In this document: one piece after another, positions 49,290 through 60,700 of the stretch | Numbering within the stretch: position 1 is the first letter of the stretch | Layout of the letters: the number at the start of each line of letters is the position of its first letter | From: Brachynemurus nebulosus | Taxonomy: Eukaryota; Arthropoda; Insecta; Neuroptera; Myrmeleontidae | DNA length: 64,000 nt | Assembly (NCBI GenBank): GCA_035578155.1 | Contig: JAPWDM010000008.1 | Location: 33,130,280 to 33,194,279, forward strand | Direction of reading: 5' to 3' | Position numbers and translations under genes: made by a program | Notes under the pieces: model-generated | What the model saw: the letters and a program-made list of their open reading frames with translations, nothing else | The model's database searches: none | Told to the model about the DNA's origin: nothing

Positions 49290-49775
49290 ATTTAATGAAC
49301 ATTACACACACATGTAGATATGTATATTAAGTTGATTCCGTGATTTAAAACTATGCGAGCTATGTGGCAACCACTATACCACTCATTTATTTAAAAGTTG
49401 CAACTTATAAAAACATTTTAGGATATATTATTTGCGATTGCATTGCCACTGCTATAAGAGCTGATACATGTATATTAGAGTATTTGTTACGACATAGACA
49501 AATAGTCAAATTATAATGTACATTACACATATCTGTACATACAAGGTTTGTTGCTAAGCTCAGTGTATTGGAAATTATTAAGGTGTAAAGTTATAATCTC
49601 AAAAGTCACCATAACACAAGAAGGACACTGTAAAGTGTAAGGTGCGTGTGCGCATCCAAGTACTGATTGTCTGCGAGATGAAGAGCCTTAAGTCTATCAA
49701 GAAACTTAAGTCTATTATAAATGCTCTCGATTAAAACATATTTCATTTTTTTGTTAATAATGGAAACACTAAGAA
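49290..49775. other. No recognised feature
   Basis: AT-rich DNA. The frame running minus from 49794 (MSNKKYLLSV..) overlaps the 49776 repeat and looks random. Confidence 0.5.
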
Positions 49776-50851
49776 GGTATTTTTTATTACTCATGCGGGA
49801 GAAGTACTAACTTGACGCATACATTTCTGTCCGCAAAATAGCTGTTTGCCCACTGTACTCTTCCCACAGACTTTTTTGCGTACGGAAAGTAAACTTTCCG
49901 CACACAAATTGACAATAAAACACGTAAAACTTAATCAAAACACGTAAAGCCGCCTCTTGATTTTTCATTTAATAAATATTTCATAATTATTTCTATAGAA
50001 ACCACCAACAAAATAATTTAAACAATATTTAATTCAGAAAAAAAAGACGAACACTCAAAAATATTATTTTAAAAATTAAATTAAAAAAAATTTTTTTTTA
50101 AAAAGAAGCTTTTATTTAAAAATTCGCTAAAAAAATAACTTTTGAGTGAAGTTTGACACAATATGCATCATAATTTATAAAAGCTTGAGGCGTTATCATT
50201 AATTAATTATTTCTGTTTTGGTTGTTTTGGATATAAGTGTAGCTATTTTACTTTTCAGTAGTTACCAAACTTAATTAATCGCCTCAAGCTTTTATAAATT
50301 ATGTTGCATATTGCTTCAAACTTCACTCAAAAGTTATTTTTTTAGCCCATTTTTAAATAAAAGCTTTTTTTTAAAAAACATTTTTTTTAACTTAATTTAT
50401 TTTCTACTTTTTAGTCGAATTACCATTAATTTAAAAAAAAAAAAGAAGTAATTTTTTTTCCTATATTTTAATCGGCTAATTTACCCTAATCAAACATAAC
50501 TATGGAAACAAAAAATTGCAATGTAAAATCAATGGACAGTATTTGACAATTCGAAATGTCAAGAAGTTTCACAGGACTAAAAATCAAAAACTTTGGTTTG
50601 GGGCGATTTTTTTTAGGGGCGATTTAGATAGGTATGCAAAATTTGAAACCTCTAGCTCAATTAGAACCTGTCTAAATTTTCATTCCAAGATTTGATCTAA
50701 ACCAATATACTAACATAGCAAGTTAAATAAAAGCTTTTAAAAAGTAATAAAAATGTCAATAATAGTAATAATAATAGAAAAAAGTATGTAAAATTCGTAA
50801 TACAAAATAGCATGTGCAACTCGTGCGGGATTGTCGATTGCTCAATATACT
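49776..50851 (+). repeat. Hairpin-ended dispersed repeat, copy 2, with an internal insertion
   Basis: Matches 17726-18143 from TTTTTTATTACTCATGCGGG at 49778 to CAATATACTATT at 50843. It has an extra 60 bp near 49866-49915 containing CGTACGGAAAGTAAACTTTC, and a 660-bp insertion at about 50080-50738. The terminal hairpin arm is deleted. It keeps more of the left part than copy 1 and so is the best guide to the full-length family. Confidence 0.75.
50101..50376. mobile_element. Palindromic insertion with about 92-bp arms
   Basis: AAGCTTTTATTTAAAAATTC.. (50106-50192) and ..TTTTTAAATAAAAGCTTTTT (50280-50374) are inverted copies over about 90 bp, including CTTTTGAGTGAAGTTTG and CGCCTCAAGCTTTTATAAAT. 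The loop is about 88 bp. The palindrome is absent from the other two copies of the host repeat, so it arrived later. Exact ends are blurred by poly-A/T. Confidence 0.7.
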
Positions 50852-50854
50852 ATT

Positions 50855-51545
50855 ATATAATAAAAGTCATACGAATTTCTTAAAAAAAGTATAAAAACTT
50901 TAGAATTCAATAAAAAATGTTGTTTCTTATATTATAAATTAATATCGATTTTAATTACCTACCCATGTCGTTTAAAATTAATATATCTGTCATGTGTCAT
51001 TAAATTTTTATTGCTGTCTATTAGAATTAATATTTAACTATAAATTTCTTTAATTTGCTACGTATAAATTTTAATATTTTAATTAACAAATTGTCTCTAG
51101 AACCTTGAGCGCAGGAGTTGCTTATGCAACGTAGATCAACACTAAAAAGGAATTTTAAAAATTTACCCCTAAACAGGGTTTGAAAATTTATATAGAAAAC
51201 TGCTCGATCTAGAAACGTAAAATTTTATACAGCAGAGATTCCATGTAAGAGGTTCCGTAGCTGAACGCTATAAGAATAAATTTTTGGAAATTAGCCCTCT
51301 ATAAGGACTCGTTCTTGTCCGTGACTTCTCAGTGAGTACAACTGACCAACGTCTTTATCAATAACAAATTTAAGGAACTAATCAATTTTAATCAAAATAT
51401 TACCTTTTTCACTTAGCTACATCAATATTTCTGTGAAAACACCCAGTCGAAACCCCGTTTAATTTCGTATCATCCCCCAAACGATTTTCATACGTGAATC
51501 TGTTCTTAGGCATACATTCGATACCCGCATATCTTTAAACATGGG
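50855..51545. other. No recognised feature
   Basis: AT-rich DNA without a supported gene. A GC-richer patch near 51100-51130 (CTTGAGCGCAGGAGTTGC) has no open frame. Confidence 0.5.
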
Positions 51546-51788
51546 ATGCAGAGAAAATCCTTAGAAAGTAAAGGAACTGAGATTGAACTATATAAGATGG
51601 AAGAGAGGAGAAGAATACATAAAGAAGAAGTAACGCAGCAAGTTCCAATGTTCATTCATGCTTACAGCGTGTATACAAGATGGTTAGCAGATATTCGACC
51701 TAATTTTAGAGTGACAGAATTTTTGATAGAGATATCTGTAAAGTTTAGTTTAGTATTTATGTCAAAAAGTATGCCAAACTGTCCTTAA
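51546..51788 (+). CDS. Unrecognised 80-codon open reading frame
   Basis: ATG to stop is open and reads MQRKSLESKGTEIELYKMEE, then RRRIHKEEVTQQ. The charged, Glu/Lys/Arg-rich first half could form a helix. There is no known motif, and no splice or promoter signal that I can defend. It stops next to the left end of the 51792 element. It may be a chance frame or a gene remnant. Confidence 0.2.
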   Translation: MQRKSLESKGTEIELYKMEERRRIHKEEVTQQVPMFIHAYSVYTRWLADIRPNFRVTEFLIEISVKFSLVFMSKSMPNCP

Positions 51789-51791
51789 ATA

Positions 51792-53399
51792 CCGTTATCT
51801 TTCTGTCTCAACCTCGTATCTCAAAAACTACAATTTTCAGGAAGCACAAAAAATATATTAAATATTGTATTTCATCACTATGTTATGGACATGAAGTAGA
51901 CATTTAAATATTTTAAATTACAAGCTTCCGCTATTTTTAGTAAATGCGAGATTACTATCCAATTTTTTTTTTTGTAAAGAATTATCACGATAGGTTATGA
52001 AATAGAAAACACAATGATTTAAATACAAGGTCGGTAAAATAGATTTTATCCACTTTTATATACATCAGCGCTGGCGAACTCCGTGCGAAAGTTGTATCTT
52101 AATCAAATAAGGCCCGATTTACATTAACGCTCTGCTCTCACTCCGATATCACTACGCTCCCGATTCGATATAATCTTGTTGTGTTCACATTACAGTGCTA
52201 TCATGCTGGTATCTGTTCGTTCTCTATTGACATTATAATGCCACTCTGGGTACGTTCCCAGTTAGGTCTCAGTTCGATACAAATATATTTTCATAACAAC
52301 TGAATGCAAGCGGAGTGGAGTGGAATCAAAAAAGTGTTTACACTGTAGGTACAACCCATAACAAGTCTGATATCGCTCCGATAAAATATTACCTAAGTGG
52401 TATTGATATTGGACTGACATTGGAGCGAGAGCCAACCGTGACTGATATCGGACCGATATCAGAGCGATGATGTGAATACACTCATTGTTTATTGTGTAAG
52501 AATATTTTATCGAACCTGGAGCGGAGTGATATCGGAGGGAGAGCAGAGCGTTAATGTAAATCGGGCGTAAGAGTTATGTAGGTACATACAGACGATAATA
52601 AAATGTTGAATTTGAACATGCAGTGTTAGCGAACTCTAGTGTGAAATAGTGAAATACGAGGCATGCCGATAAAAACGTTATCATTTCATTACACAGAAAC
52701 TCGTATTTTGTCAGAAAACTAAATTTAGTTCATCTCATACGACATTACATTTAGTTGAATAATTATTATTTTTTTCTACTCCTGTTGAAGAACACACTCA
52801 TTGCATATGCGTTAATTGTTGAGAAAGTTTGGCATTATTCAAAGGTGTGGAGGAATTACTATTACTCAATACCTTTCGGCCAATGAAATCACCGTATTAA
52901 CCATTATTCAATGTGCTGGCATTTGTTTTGTGTATAGCATTTTATCTATAAGCTTTAATTTTATATATGTTGCGTAGTAACTGGTAAGTAAACAAAACAA
53001 TTTGAATTTTATTTTGATCGTTTCCATAGATACATATCCAAACATTTAATGAAATTAGAGATGGATTAAAAATTTTATTCTTTTAACTTAAAATTTTATT
53101 TTATTTAAGTCAAAAAGGAATAAAGTCGTAGAAAAATTATGGTATTCTACTCGCTTGCAATGGCTATTACTCACTCAGATGCATTATGACACTCACCTCG
53201 TAAACTCGACTCGTGTCGCAATTTCATCTTGGTGAGTAATAGCTATCATTAACAGCTCGTTGAATAATATACTATTCCATTAACTATATTGCAATATTTC
53301 TTAGTACATCATATGGGAGAGTGAATTATGCACATGTATGACTTTCTAATTCAAAACAGCCAAAAAACCACATACGAGATTGAGACAGAAAGATAGCGA
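51792..53399. mobile_element. 1.6-kb non-autonomous element with TA flanks
   Basis: Ends CCGTTATCTTTCTGTCTCAA (51792) and TTGAGACAGAAAGATAGCGA (to 53399) are inverted copies, continuing into CCTCGTAT, and TA flanks both (51790-51791, 53400-53401). They share the TTTCTNTCTCAACCTCGTAT core with the small element at 13672-14000, so the two are relatives. No transposase frame remains. It contains the 52111-52567 element. Confidence 0.75.
52111..52567. mobile_element. 457-bp MITE nested in the 51.8-kb element, TAA duplication
   Basis: GGCCCGATTTACATTAACGC and its inverse GCGTTAATGTAAATCGGGCG bound the element. The inverted match goes on through CTCTGCTCTCACTCCGATATC, about 40 bp in all. TAA flanks both sides (52108-52110, 52568-52570). 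A 3-bp TWA duplication and GGCCC ends suggest PIF/Harbinger. The interior is full of CCGATATC-type motifs in both orientations. Confidence 0.8.
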
Positions 53400-53401
53400 T
53401 A

Positions 53402-53965
53402 TACCGCATATACTTAAATGTGTCACTCAATATCAAATCTGATCCAAGGAAAACACCATGTATGTTAAAAGATACGACCCCGTATATACAAATCCCACCC
53501 ATTCTACTACACTATTAGCATCATCATCACTAACTACCCGGCTATAATACTAACTACTAAAGGTATGAAGTGGTAATAGGTTCAAGGAAAACAGGACGAA
53601 CAAAAGGGGAACACAAGTTTGAGGTGGGATACTTATTTTGAACATATTGTTAGCATGTTTTGAGGTTTGTTATTTGATTGTAGAAGATACATTAACTCAC
53701 ACACAGGCAGATATGGATTGTTGAGAATAATTATAAGCATCTAGGAATCAGATGCGCAGTGACCAACTATTTAAAAAATTAAAATATTATAAAATAGGGG
53801 TTGAATATAGGACCTTCCAATCTGCAGACAGTACATAGAGGGATGAAAAGATTTTTGTCATAATCTACATTAATTTCCCTTTGGAATGCTTTGGCATAAA
53901 TTTTATTTTTTTTAGTAAAAAATTACTCTAAAATTTATACGTATATAATAAAACTGTAACAAGAC
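53402..53965. other. No recognised feature
   Basis: Ordinary AT-rich sequence with short ACTA/CATCAT runs near 53510-53560. Nothing supports a gene. Confidence 0.5.
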
Positions 53966-54375
53966 CATATCTGTACATGAATTATTTTTTGAAAATTGTA
54001 CTGGCACTGTAGATGGTTATCGATTTAGACATCAAAATAGCGATTTAAAAAAAAAATTGTCTTTCTCTTTGTCTGTCTCCGCACGCATGATGCAAAAACT
54101 ATTGAACGAATTTTGATGAAATTTAATGTGGTGATATTTTATTAAGGTTCATTTCACTTAAATTTAACCATGCTTCATCACTTATGAATATAAATAATCT
54201 AAGATACTTTTTAATCTATATAATCTAAGATAATCTAAGATACTTTTTACTCCAGGAAAATGTCTCATTCCCACGGAAAATACAAAAATCATTTTGAGCC
54301 CATGTACACATCACGCGAAAACAACTAAACGGATTTTAATAAAATTTGGTGTGGTGATAACTTATTATCTGCGAA
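53966..54375 (-). repeat. Fragment of the CTAGCTGTACCC dispersed element family
   Basis: Contains 'GAACGAATTTTGATGAAATT', 'GGAAAATGTCTCATTCCCAC' and GTCTGTCTCCGCACGC in the order seen at 38500-38950. It shares the 'TAGATGGTTATCGATTTAGAC' leader block with 38505-38545. The TACTTTTTA part is locally triplicated at 54190-54250. Confidence 0.65.
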
Positions 54376-54895
54376 ACTTTTGGGTTCGTCATGTCTGTCA
54401 TCGTATTGGGTGGTTTACATGTACTTGACCACATTATACTAGTAGGGGACCAGGGAGTAACTGGAGCCTAATAAGAAAAAACAAAATTATCTGGAATCGT
54501 TCTAACAATTTATTTATTTTTTAAATTGAAACAATAAGCTTGTCTATTTGACCTGCAAATAAGCTGAATTTTAGTCAGTTTTTTGATCGAAGAATTTTTT
54601 TCCTAAAGGCTACCGTCTGCTTCCATCCCAACAAGTTGAGAAATGGGAGCCTAAAATTTACTTTGAATTCGATAAAAATATTAAAAACAAAATCATTCTT
54701 CAAAAATAAAATAAGTGCAAAAATACAGCAAATAAAGTAATTTTAACAAGGAAATTCAACTTTATAATCAAAAAATAATTACTAAAATTCTAAGAGTTTA
54801 GATTCTAAAGATCAGAGCAAAGAACACAGATGTAATCAGCTAGCGCTATCGGAGTCAAAATATTCTGCGTGTGTCCAGTTTCCACCGTTTCTGTA
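54376..54895. other. Possible one-ended element, otherwise no feature
   Basis: GGGGACCAGGGAGTAACTGG at 54447, preceded by TA, resembles in style the GGGGTAAAGTGG-type ends at 10823, 22376 and 33670. An internal AATGGGAGCCTAAAA at 54642 echoes it. No right end is found before the 54896 repeat, so it is probably truncated. Confidence 0.3.
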
Positions 54896-55212
54896 ACGAT
54901 GCCATAACTATCAAAATTTAATCAAAACACGCAAAGCCACCTCTTGATTTTTCATTTAATAAATATTTCGTAATTATTTCTATAGAAAGTAATTTAAACA
55001 ATAATTAATTCAGAAAAAAAAAACGAATACTTAAAAATGTTATTTTAAAAAGTAATAAAAATGTCAAAAATAGTAATAATAATAGAAAAAAGTATGTCAA
55101 ATTCGTAATAAAAAATAGTATGTGCAACTCATGCGGGATTGTACGTTCGTGCGCTCAATTTCGCTTTCGTGGGCAATCGACAATTTCCCGCACTTATTGC
55201 ACAATATACTAT
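54896..55212 (+). repeat. Hairpin-ended dispersed repeat, copy 3 (5'-truncated)
   Basis: Matches 17820-18143 from 'AAAATTTAATCAAAACACGC' to GCACTTATTGCACAATATAC in the same orientation, with the terminal hairpin loop partly deleted. The 5' part (CATGCGGGAGAAGTAC) is missing. Confidence 0.8.
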
Positions 55213-55214
55213 AC

Positions 55215-55475
55215 CCCAACTGAACGACAAAATTCTGGCTTAGTGTATTGTTTCTAATATCATCTGTAGTAAATATCCTAGAGGTAAAATTACTTTTGTC
55301 AACACAATCGATGATGGGTGTGGTGGCATAGAAAAACTTTTTGAAAATATTCTTCTCGTGTCGGCCCGGTGTAAGAGGGATTCGATGCTGAACGTTCTTC
55401 CACACTGGCTGCTTAAATACATTTACACGAAAGAATGAGGGCACACGGTATGGAGAATATCTACGTGAGCTACTC
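55215..55475 (-). other. Unrecognised open reading frame ending in a repeat
   Basis: An 87-codon stretch is open on the minus strand and begins after an in-frame TGA; no ATG is in frame. It reads SSSRRYSPYRVPSFFRVNVF, later RIPLTPGRHEKNIFKKFFYA. The codons are mixed rather than AT-monotonous, unlike the flanks. The frame then continues into the right end of the 54.9-kb repeat at 55212, so any original protein is truncated. Two other frames over the same bases are also open, including a plus-strand one ending LLKYIYTKE. The coding assignment is uncertain and I do not recognise a family. Confidence 0.3.
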
Positions 55476-55479
55476 AACT

Positions 55480-56111
55480 GTAGTTTTCAGTGCTAACCAG
55501 TAACAGCAGTAAGTATTATGATCCACCACACTTCTTTTGGTGTTCAAGTTTTCTCGGTGTTTCACCTTCTTCTTTTCTGTTTTTGCGGTGAACTTAAAGT
55601 AATTTTTTACGTTACAACATACCTCTGCATGGGAGAAAATTTAACGAAATAATTAGAATAACATTTTTGAATACGTTGAGTCTCTCGAGCATGGGTGGTA
55701 AATATTTTGCATAAAATGCAATGATAATAATATTGTAAACAATCTTATCGCTCAGTTTTTAACACTATAGACCAACAACTTAATGACACAGTCCTGTCCA
55801 GTGCATCTAGTATGGAATATCTAGTCACATTTTTACGGAATTTACTAATTTTTGTGGAGAAAGATAGGCAAATAGATTTAATTGCTTAGTGTTTAGTGAA
55901 ACTGCAAAACAGAGCACTTATGGAATCGCTTCGGTGTCCGTTCGTCTGTTACAGCTGTTATTTTCCCTGAAACTGCTTATTCGATGTAAAAATTTGAAAC
56001 TGAACAAAGAGATAGAAATATAGTGGTCTAATTATTGACGTGAAACTGAAGCTGAAGAAAGTAGGGAAAAATTTCCTCAAAACGTGAGTAGGGTATCAAA
56101 GGAAAGCTTAT
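55480..56111. other. No gene; repeat-like sequence
   Basis: The stretch 55920-56060 (CTTCGGTGTCCGTTCGTCTG and a following 'AAATTTGAAACTGAAC') has the style of dispersed insect repeat tails. It resembles the Tyr/Cys-poor non-coding segment near 29640-29720 in wording only. No coding frame is supported. Confidence 0.4.
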
Positions 56112-56460
56112 TAAAGCAGGAATTAATGTGTGTTGTGCCGTTTTTGGCCTAAATGACCATGCCGATTTTCTTCAAATGGTCGAAAACTGTGGATTTTGAA
56201 TGTTCAAAAGTTGCTGCTAATTCATAACAGTTTACCCCAAATTTCGCTTTATTTCTTGACGGATAAATTCATCGTCAATACACACAGATAGACCGGAAGG
56301 AGCTTCATCTTCCAAAAAAAAAAATTATCCTTTTGAAATCTAGCAAGCCACTTTCTATAAATTTTGTCAGAAAGCGCATCATCACCATAAACACTACAAA
56401 TATTTCTCGTTGCATCAGCTGCATTAGTATCTTTTTAAACTCGCATAACATGACATTCTA
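56112..56460 (-). pseudogene. Degraded mariner transposase, N-terminal HTH part
   Basis: On the minus strand from about 56458 the sequence reads CHVMRV, then KDTNAADATRNICSVYGDDA, LSDKIYRKWLARFQKDNF, EDEAPSGLSV, DDEFIRQEIKRNLG and, after a stop or frame change, CYELAATFEHSKSTVFDHLK and KIGMV. These are the two HTH blocks of mariner transposases in the right order and spacing. Stops follow NLG and MVI. The catalytic domain is absent: about 56110 the match ends and unrelated repeat sequence follows. It is a dead, 5'-only fragment. The different region and state make it unlikely to be the missing half of the 63.5-kb mariner. Confidence 0.8.
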
Positions 56461-56464
56461 TGGC

Positions 56465-57024
56465 GCGCCGTTAGTGTTTTTAATACGCGAATTCTATTAA
56501 ACATCAGAAAAATTATATATAATAAAAAATCAACATAATAGAAATTTTTATAATGAAAATTATATAAAATTATCTTAAATATAATAATAATTGATCTAAT
56601 TAACATGATATACTAAAAAAATGATCTGGGATACTTTTATTGCAATATATTTTATAATAGCAATAGTAAAATAAAATTTTAAAAAATAACATTTTATTTT
56701 AAAAATTTTTATTTCAGTTGTTTATGTATAAATATTTATATGAATCAATTTTATTTAAGAAAGAAAAAATTAAATAGTTATATTTTTTAGCTATAGCAGC
56801 AAAAATCTGTAGCAAAATATTATTTTACAATATAAAATACCTTATTTTTTATTATTGTAACAAATTTTTACTCAATTTTTTTTCTAAATAAATTTAAATA
56901 ATCCATTTTCTATTATGTTGATAATTTTAATAAAACAATTTTTATTATTATATTATTTCTGAATTAAAATTACATTAAACAAAATTATATTTTCTTCATT
57001 AATATTATCAATAAAAATAATAAT
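56465..57024. other. Very AT-rich stretch without recognised features
   Basis: A+T appears above 80%, mostly ATT/AAT runs and short inverted repeats. No coding frame, end motif or duplication can be supported. Confidence 0.6.
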
Positions 57025-57145
57025 AATTCAGAATTAAAATTATCAAATAGATAATTTTAATTCTGAATTAAAATTATCAAATAAATAATTTTAATTCTGA
57101 ATTAAAATTATCAAATAGATAATTTTAATTCAGAATTAAAATTAT
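57025..57145. repeat. 34-bp tandem repeat, about four copies
   Basis: The string GAATTAAAATTATCAAATA recurs at 57031, 57065 and 57099, with a shortened copy at 57133, giving an exact 34-bp spacing. Each unit is self-complementary (AATTTTAATTC against GAATTAAAATT), so the array can form hairpins. It lies directly beside the 57152 MITE. Confidence 0.8.
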
Positions 57146-57151
57146 ATCTAA

Positions 57152-57294
57152 AGGACCCTCCACATTCTCGCCGAGTTCCTCGCTGAGGTTGGCTGAGGCA
57201 TATGAATAGCATTATAACACCAACCGCGAGGCACAACGAAATGACCCTCTACATTCTCGTACTCGGCCAACCTAGCGAGAATGTGGAGGGTCCT
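57152..57294. mobile_element. 143-bp palindromic MITE upstream of the integrase-domain gene
   Basis: The terminal inverted repeats AGGACCCTCCACATTCTCGC and GCGAGAATGTGGAGGGTCCT match over 20 bp. A third, similar block (GACCCTCTACATTCTCG) sits inside at about 57243. GC content is far above the flanks. No clear target-site duplication is visible, so the superfamily is not assigned. Confidence 0.75.
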
Positions 57295-57493
57295 GTATAC
57301 ATAATTTTAATTCAAAGGATTCAGAGTTTACATATTATTTCTATAGATGTCACTGCAGTGGATATTTCGTAAAACTATTTTACCGACAGTGATATTCAAG
57401 AGACTCTTGCAATCATAGATCATAGATGTAGATGACGCAAAACACGTAAAGTCAACTTAACCACGGTATCATAACCTATATCGTATCGTAACC

Positions 57494-57745
57494 TATAAAT
57501 ATTCAATTGCACCGTGATTGCACGGTAAAAAAATTAAAGATCGTTTATTAAATAAGAAATACGATTGTTTATATTTAAATGGTTACATAGCCAAAAAAAC
57601 GCTATTGTGCTGATGTGAAAAGTTAACAGAGAATAAGTGATTAAGTGATTATTAATTGATCATTAGTTCATACATCATCAAGGTATGTTAATTTTTACTC
57701 TTAAATATACCTAGTTATAATAAAATTAATTTTTGCTTGGCAGTT
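57494..57745 (+). promoter_or_regulatory. TATA-like box and non-coding first exon of the integrase-domain gene
   Basis: TATAAATA lies at 57494-57501. About 180 bp downstream, CAAG|GTATGT at 57681-57688 is a consensus 5' splice site. The matching acceptor TTTTTGCTTGGCAG ends at 57743, two bases before the ATG. The intron would be 61 bp, a typical short insect intron. The transcription start is inferred, not seen. Confidence 0.5.
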
Positions 57746-60700
57746 ATGGATGGTTCACGCAATATCAATATAATTAGTACGTTACGAAGAATTCGTGAAA
57801 TTATTGCAGCTTCTATAAGATCATATGAACATTCTAAAGTAATAGAGTTTAATTCTTTAAATGAAGCTAAAATTAATTTGGATAGAATATTCACGCACAT
57901 CTCATTAGCTACTTATGAGAAATTGCGATATGCTATTGATGCATTATTTGAACTCGAAAATCAAAAAGAAGGCGAACAGACATGTTATGTTGCACCTCGG
58001 TCAAATTTAAACCGTTTGTATTAAATTTTTTTAATATTAACACCTTACAACTTTACAATTTAAACCGTTAGTCACATCGCAGATTAGTAAATTAAGCGGG
58101 CCATTCACGTTAGAACGGTCGCACGAACCGTCCTACGGACTTCGGTCGCATGCGACAAGTTCGATCGTGAATGTATTGGTCGCAGAGCGAACCATACAAC
58201 CAAATCGTGTCGCATGATCCGTTGAAAAATTAAACGGACTGTACGACAAAAAATTCAATCAATCTACAAATGTTATCTTATCTAGGTAATTTTTGTATGT
58301 ATATTGATGGTATATTGTTATTATTCATTTTTTTTTTTGCGAGATAGAAAATTTACAGTTATTATAAATTTTCTATGACAACTAATCACAATTTTATCGG
58401 ACCATCCGTTCGATTGAGTCGCAATGTTTGTGTTGCAATGAAACTGTCATAGCAACGGTTCGATCGACAGTTCGTGTAACCTTTCTAACGTGAATGGCCC
58501 GCTTTAAGCGTAAATATAAAAATCTGTTGACAGTAGTAGGTCAAACTAGGTCAACTCCCTGCTTAGCTGATCATTCTTTCGGAAGCGGTGAGTCGATGCA
58601 CATCAATTGTTACTGATTGTTAAAATTATTGTTAGTTACATTATATGTTGCTCTGTCCGGAATGTGTGATATGTGGATGTGTGTGACCACTCATACACAT
58701 GCAAACATCAAACCCATACATCTAACAGTACATAATATAGTGGAGAGCAGTGGTAGGGGTTTTTGGTCCACGCTGGTATCGCTAGTACAGAGATAGCAGC
58801 TTTTTTCTGTATTCTGTGAGTCACATAGTCATAACTCAACATAGCGGTGCACACGGTGTATGCTTTATACAGAATTGTTGACGTGATATAACGGTTGCGT
58901 CAACATGTTAAAAATATTGTCGGCTTCTGGGGAAATTTACTGTGGAGATGCGCAGATTGTAAGGTGTTAAAATATTATACAAACAAACATAAAAATATTT
59001 AAAATTTTTAATGACTAATTCTTTTGTTTATTTGTCTATTAGGGAGAGGACGTCCGGCTGTAACTATAACCAAAAATCAGCTGGAATTATTATGTAATGA
59101 AGGTTTCACTGCTAGTAGTATGGGCAAACTTCTGAACTGTTCTCGTAGTACTATTTCTAAAAAATTACACGAATTCAGTATATCTTTAAAGGCACGATAT
59201 ACGGATATATCTGACGATCAGTTGGAGTCCATAGTAAGGCGGATTCATGACGAACATCCTAACTCTGGCCAAACGGTATGGTCGAATTCATTAAAAAAAA
59301 AATAATATTTTTGAAGAGGGCATTTTTCTGCCCTCAAATCAGCCCTCCCGCGGACGAAATACTTAATTCTTGCCCAAAACATTTTTATCAATTAGTGTTA
59401 GATGGCGCTGTAACTGTTAAATAAGTTTTTTCTGGTTTCGAAAGAAAAGGTTGGCTGAAATATCTCGAAAAATACACATCGGACCAAAAAATGAAAACTT
59501 ACATGTTGAATATTTTAAAAAAGTCTATTCAATGACACCAAACACGACCCCTCACCTCTACCTCCTAGGAGGGAGGTGGCGGAAACTTTGAAATCTTAAG
59601 TGGAAATCGTTATTTTTCCTTACAGATTTAAATTTTGCATTAAAGACTACTTAAGATTCGTTTCACACTTAGCCAATAAAATGAATAATAGGGACAAAAA
59701 AGAGATTTCCAAGTTCAGTAGTTTGATGTCATTGAATACACCTTTTTAAAATATTAAACACGTATGTTTGTGTTTTTTGATGAAATGTGTATTTCTCGAG
59801 ATATTTCATCATTTTCACACTTTTCTTCCGGAATCAGCATAAAACTTATTTTTACAGTTACAGCGCCATCTATTGCGAATCGACAAAAATGTTTCGAACA
59901 AAAGTTACGTATTTCGATCCGTAGAATCCGAATCGGCAATAAAAAATGGGGGTTTCTATTTAAAATTTCAGTTGCACCCAGAAAGAATAGGAATTTGTCC
60001 TCTTCAGAAGTATTGTTTTTTATCAGACAAATTTCTCCTACAATGCTTATTTTTTTAGATTCGATTCGGGTTCATTCGGGTTTAAATTTCTGAACGAATA
60101 TCTTATCTTAATATAAAGTTCGTTTATCTTAATATACAAGTGATACTTTACATTTCAATGACATTAAATATCTGGAAAATATCTTGCAGATGATGCTCTC
60201 ATATCTAAAATCTGGTGGAGTCATTGTGCCGAGACATCGAGTGAGAACATCTCTCAATACAGTAGATCCTATCGGAACTGCTTCTAGATGGAGCCAATCA
60301 ATTAAAAGGAGAGTTTACAAGGTGCAAACTCCTAACTCATTGTGGCATATGGATGCTCATTTAAAACTATCCCGGTAAATTAAATTTTACCTGTGAATTT
60401 TTTTATTCTTATAAAAACTAGCATAAAAAATTATTTTATTATTTAACAGATGGGGATTTGTCATACATGGATGTATTGATGGTTACTCCAGATTTATTTT
60501 GTACTTAAAATGTGAAACATCGAATAAAGCGGAACCTGTAATGAATTTTTTCGTGGATGCAGTAAATAAATATGGTTTACCTTCACGAGTAAGATCTGAC
60601 CATGGGTATGAAAATATTTTAGTCGCCTTTTTGATGAACACAATTCGGGGTTTAAATAGAGGAAGTCATATAACTGGCAAATCTGTTCACAATCAAAGGA

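Noticed and set aside
48952..49311. 119-codon minus frame through the (GT)n tract
   Set aside because: Half of it is the microsatellite translation and the rest has no motif or conserved context.
59754..60093. Frames inside the integrase intron
   Set aside because: They lie in the right arm of the 59401-59870 MITE and its flank; the intron borders are well supported.
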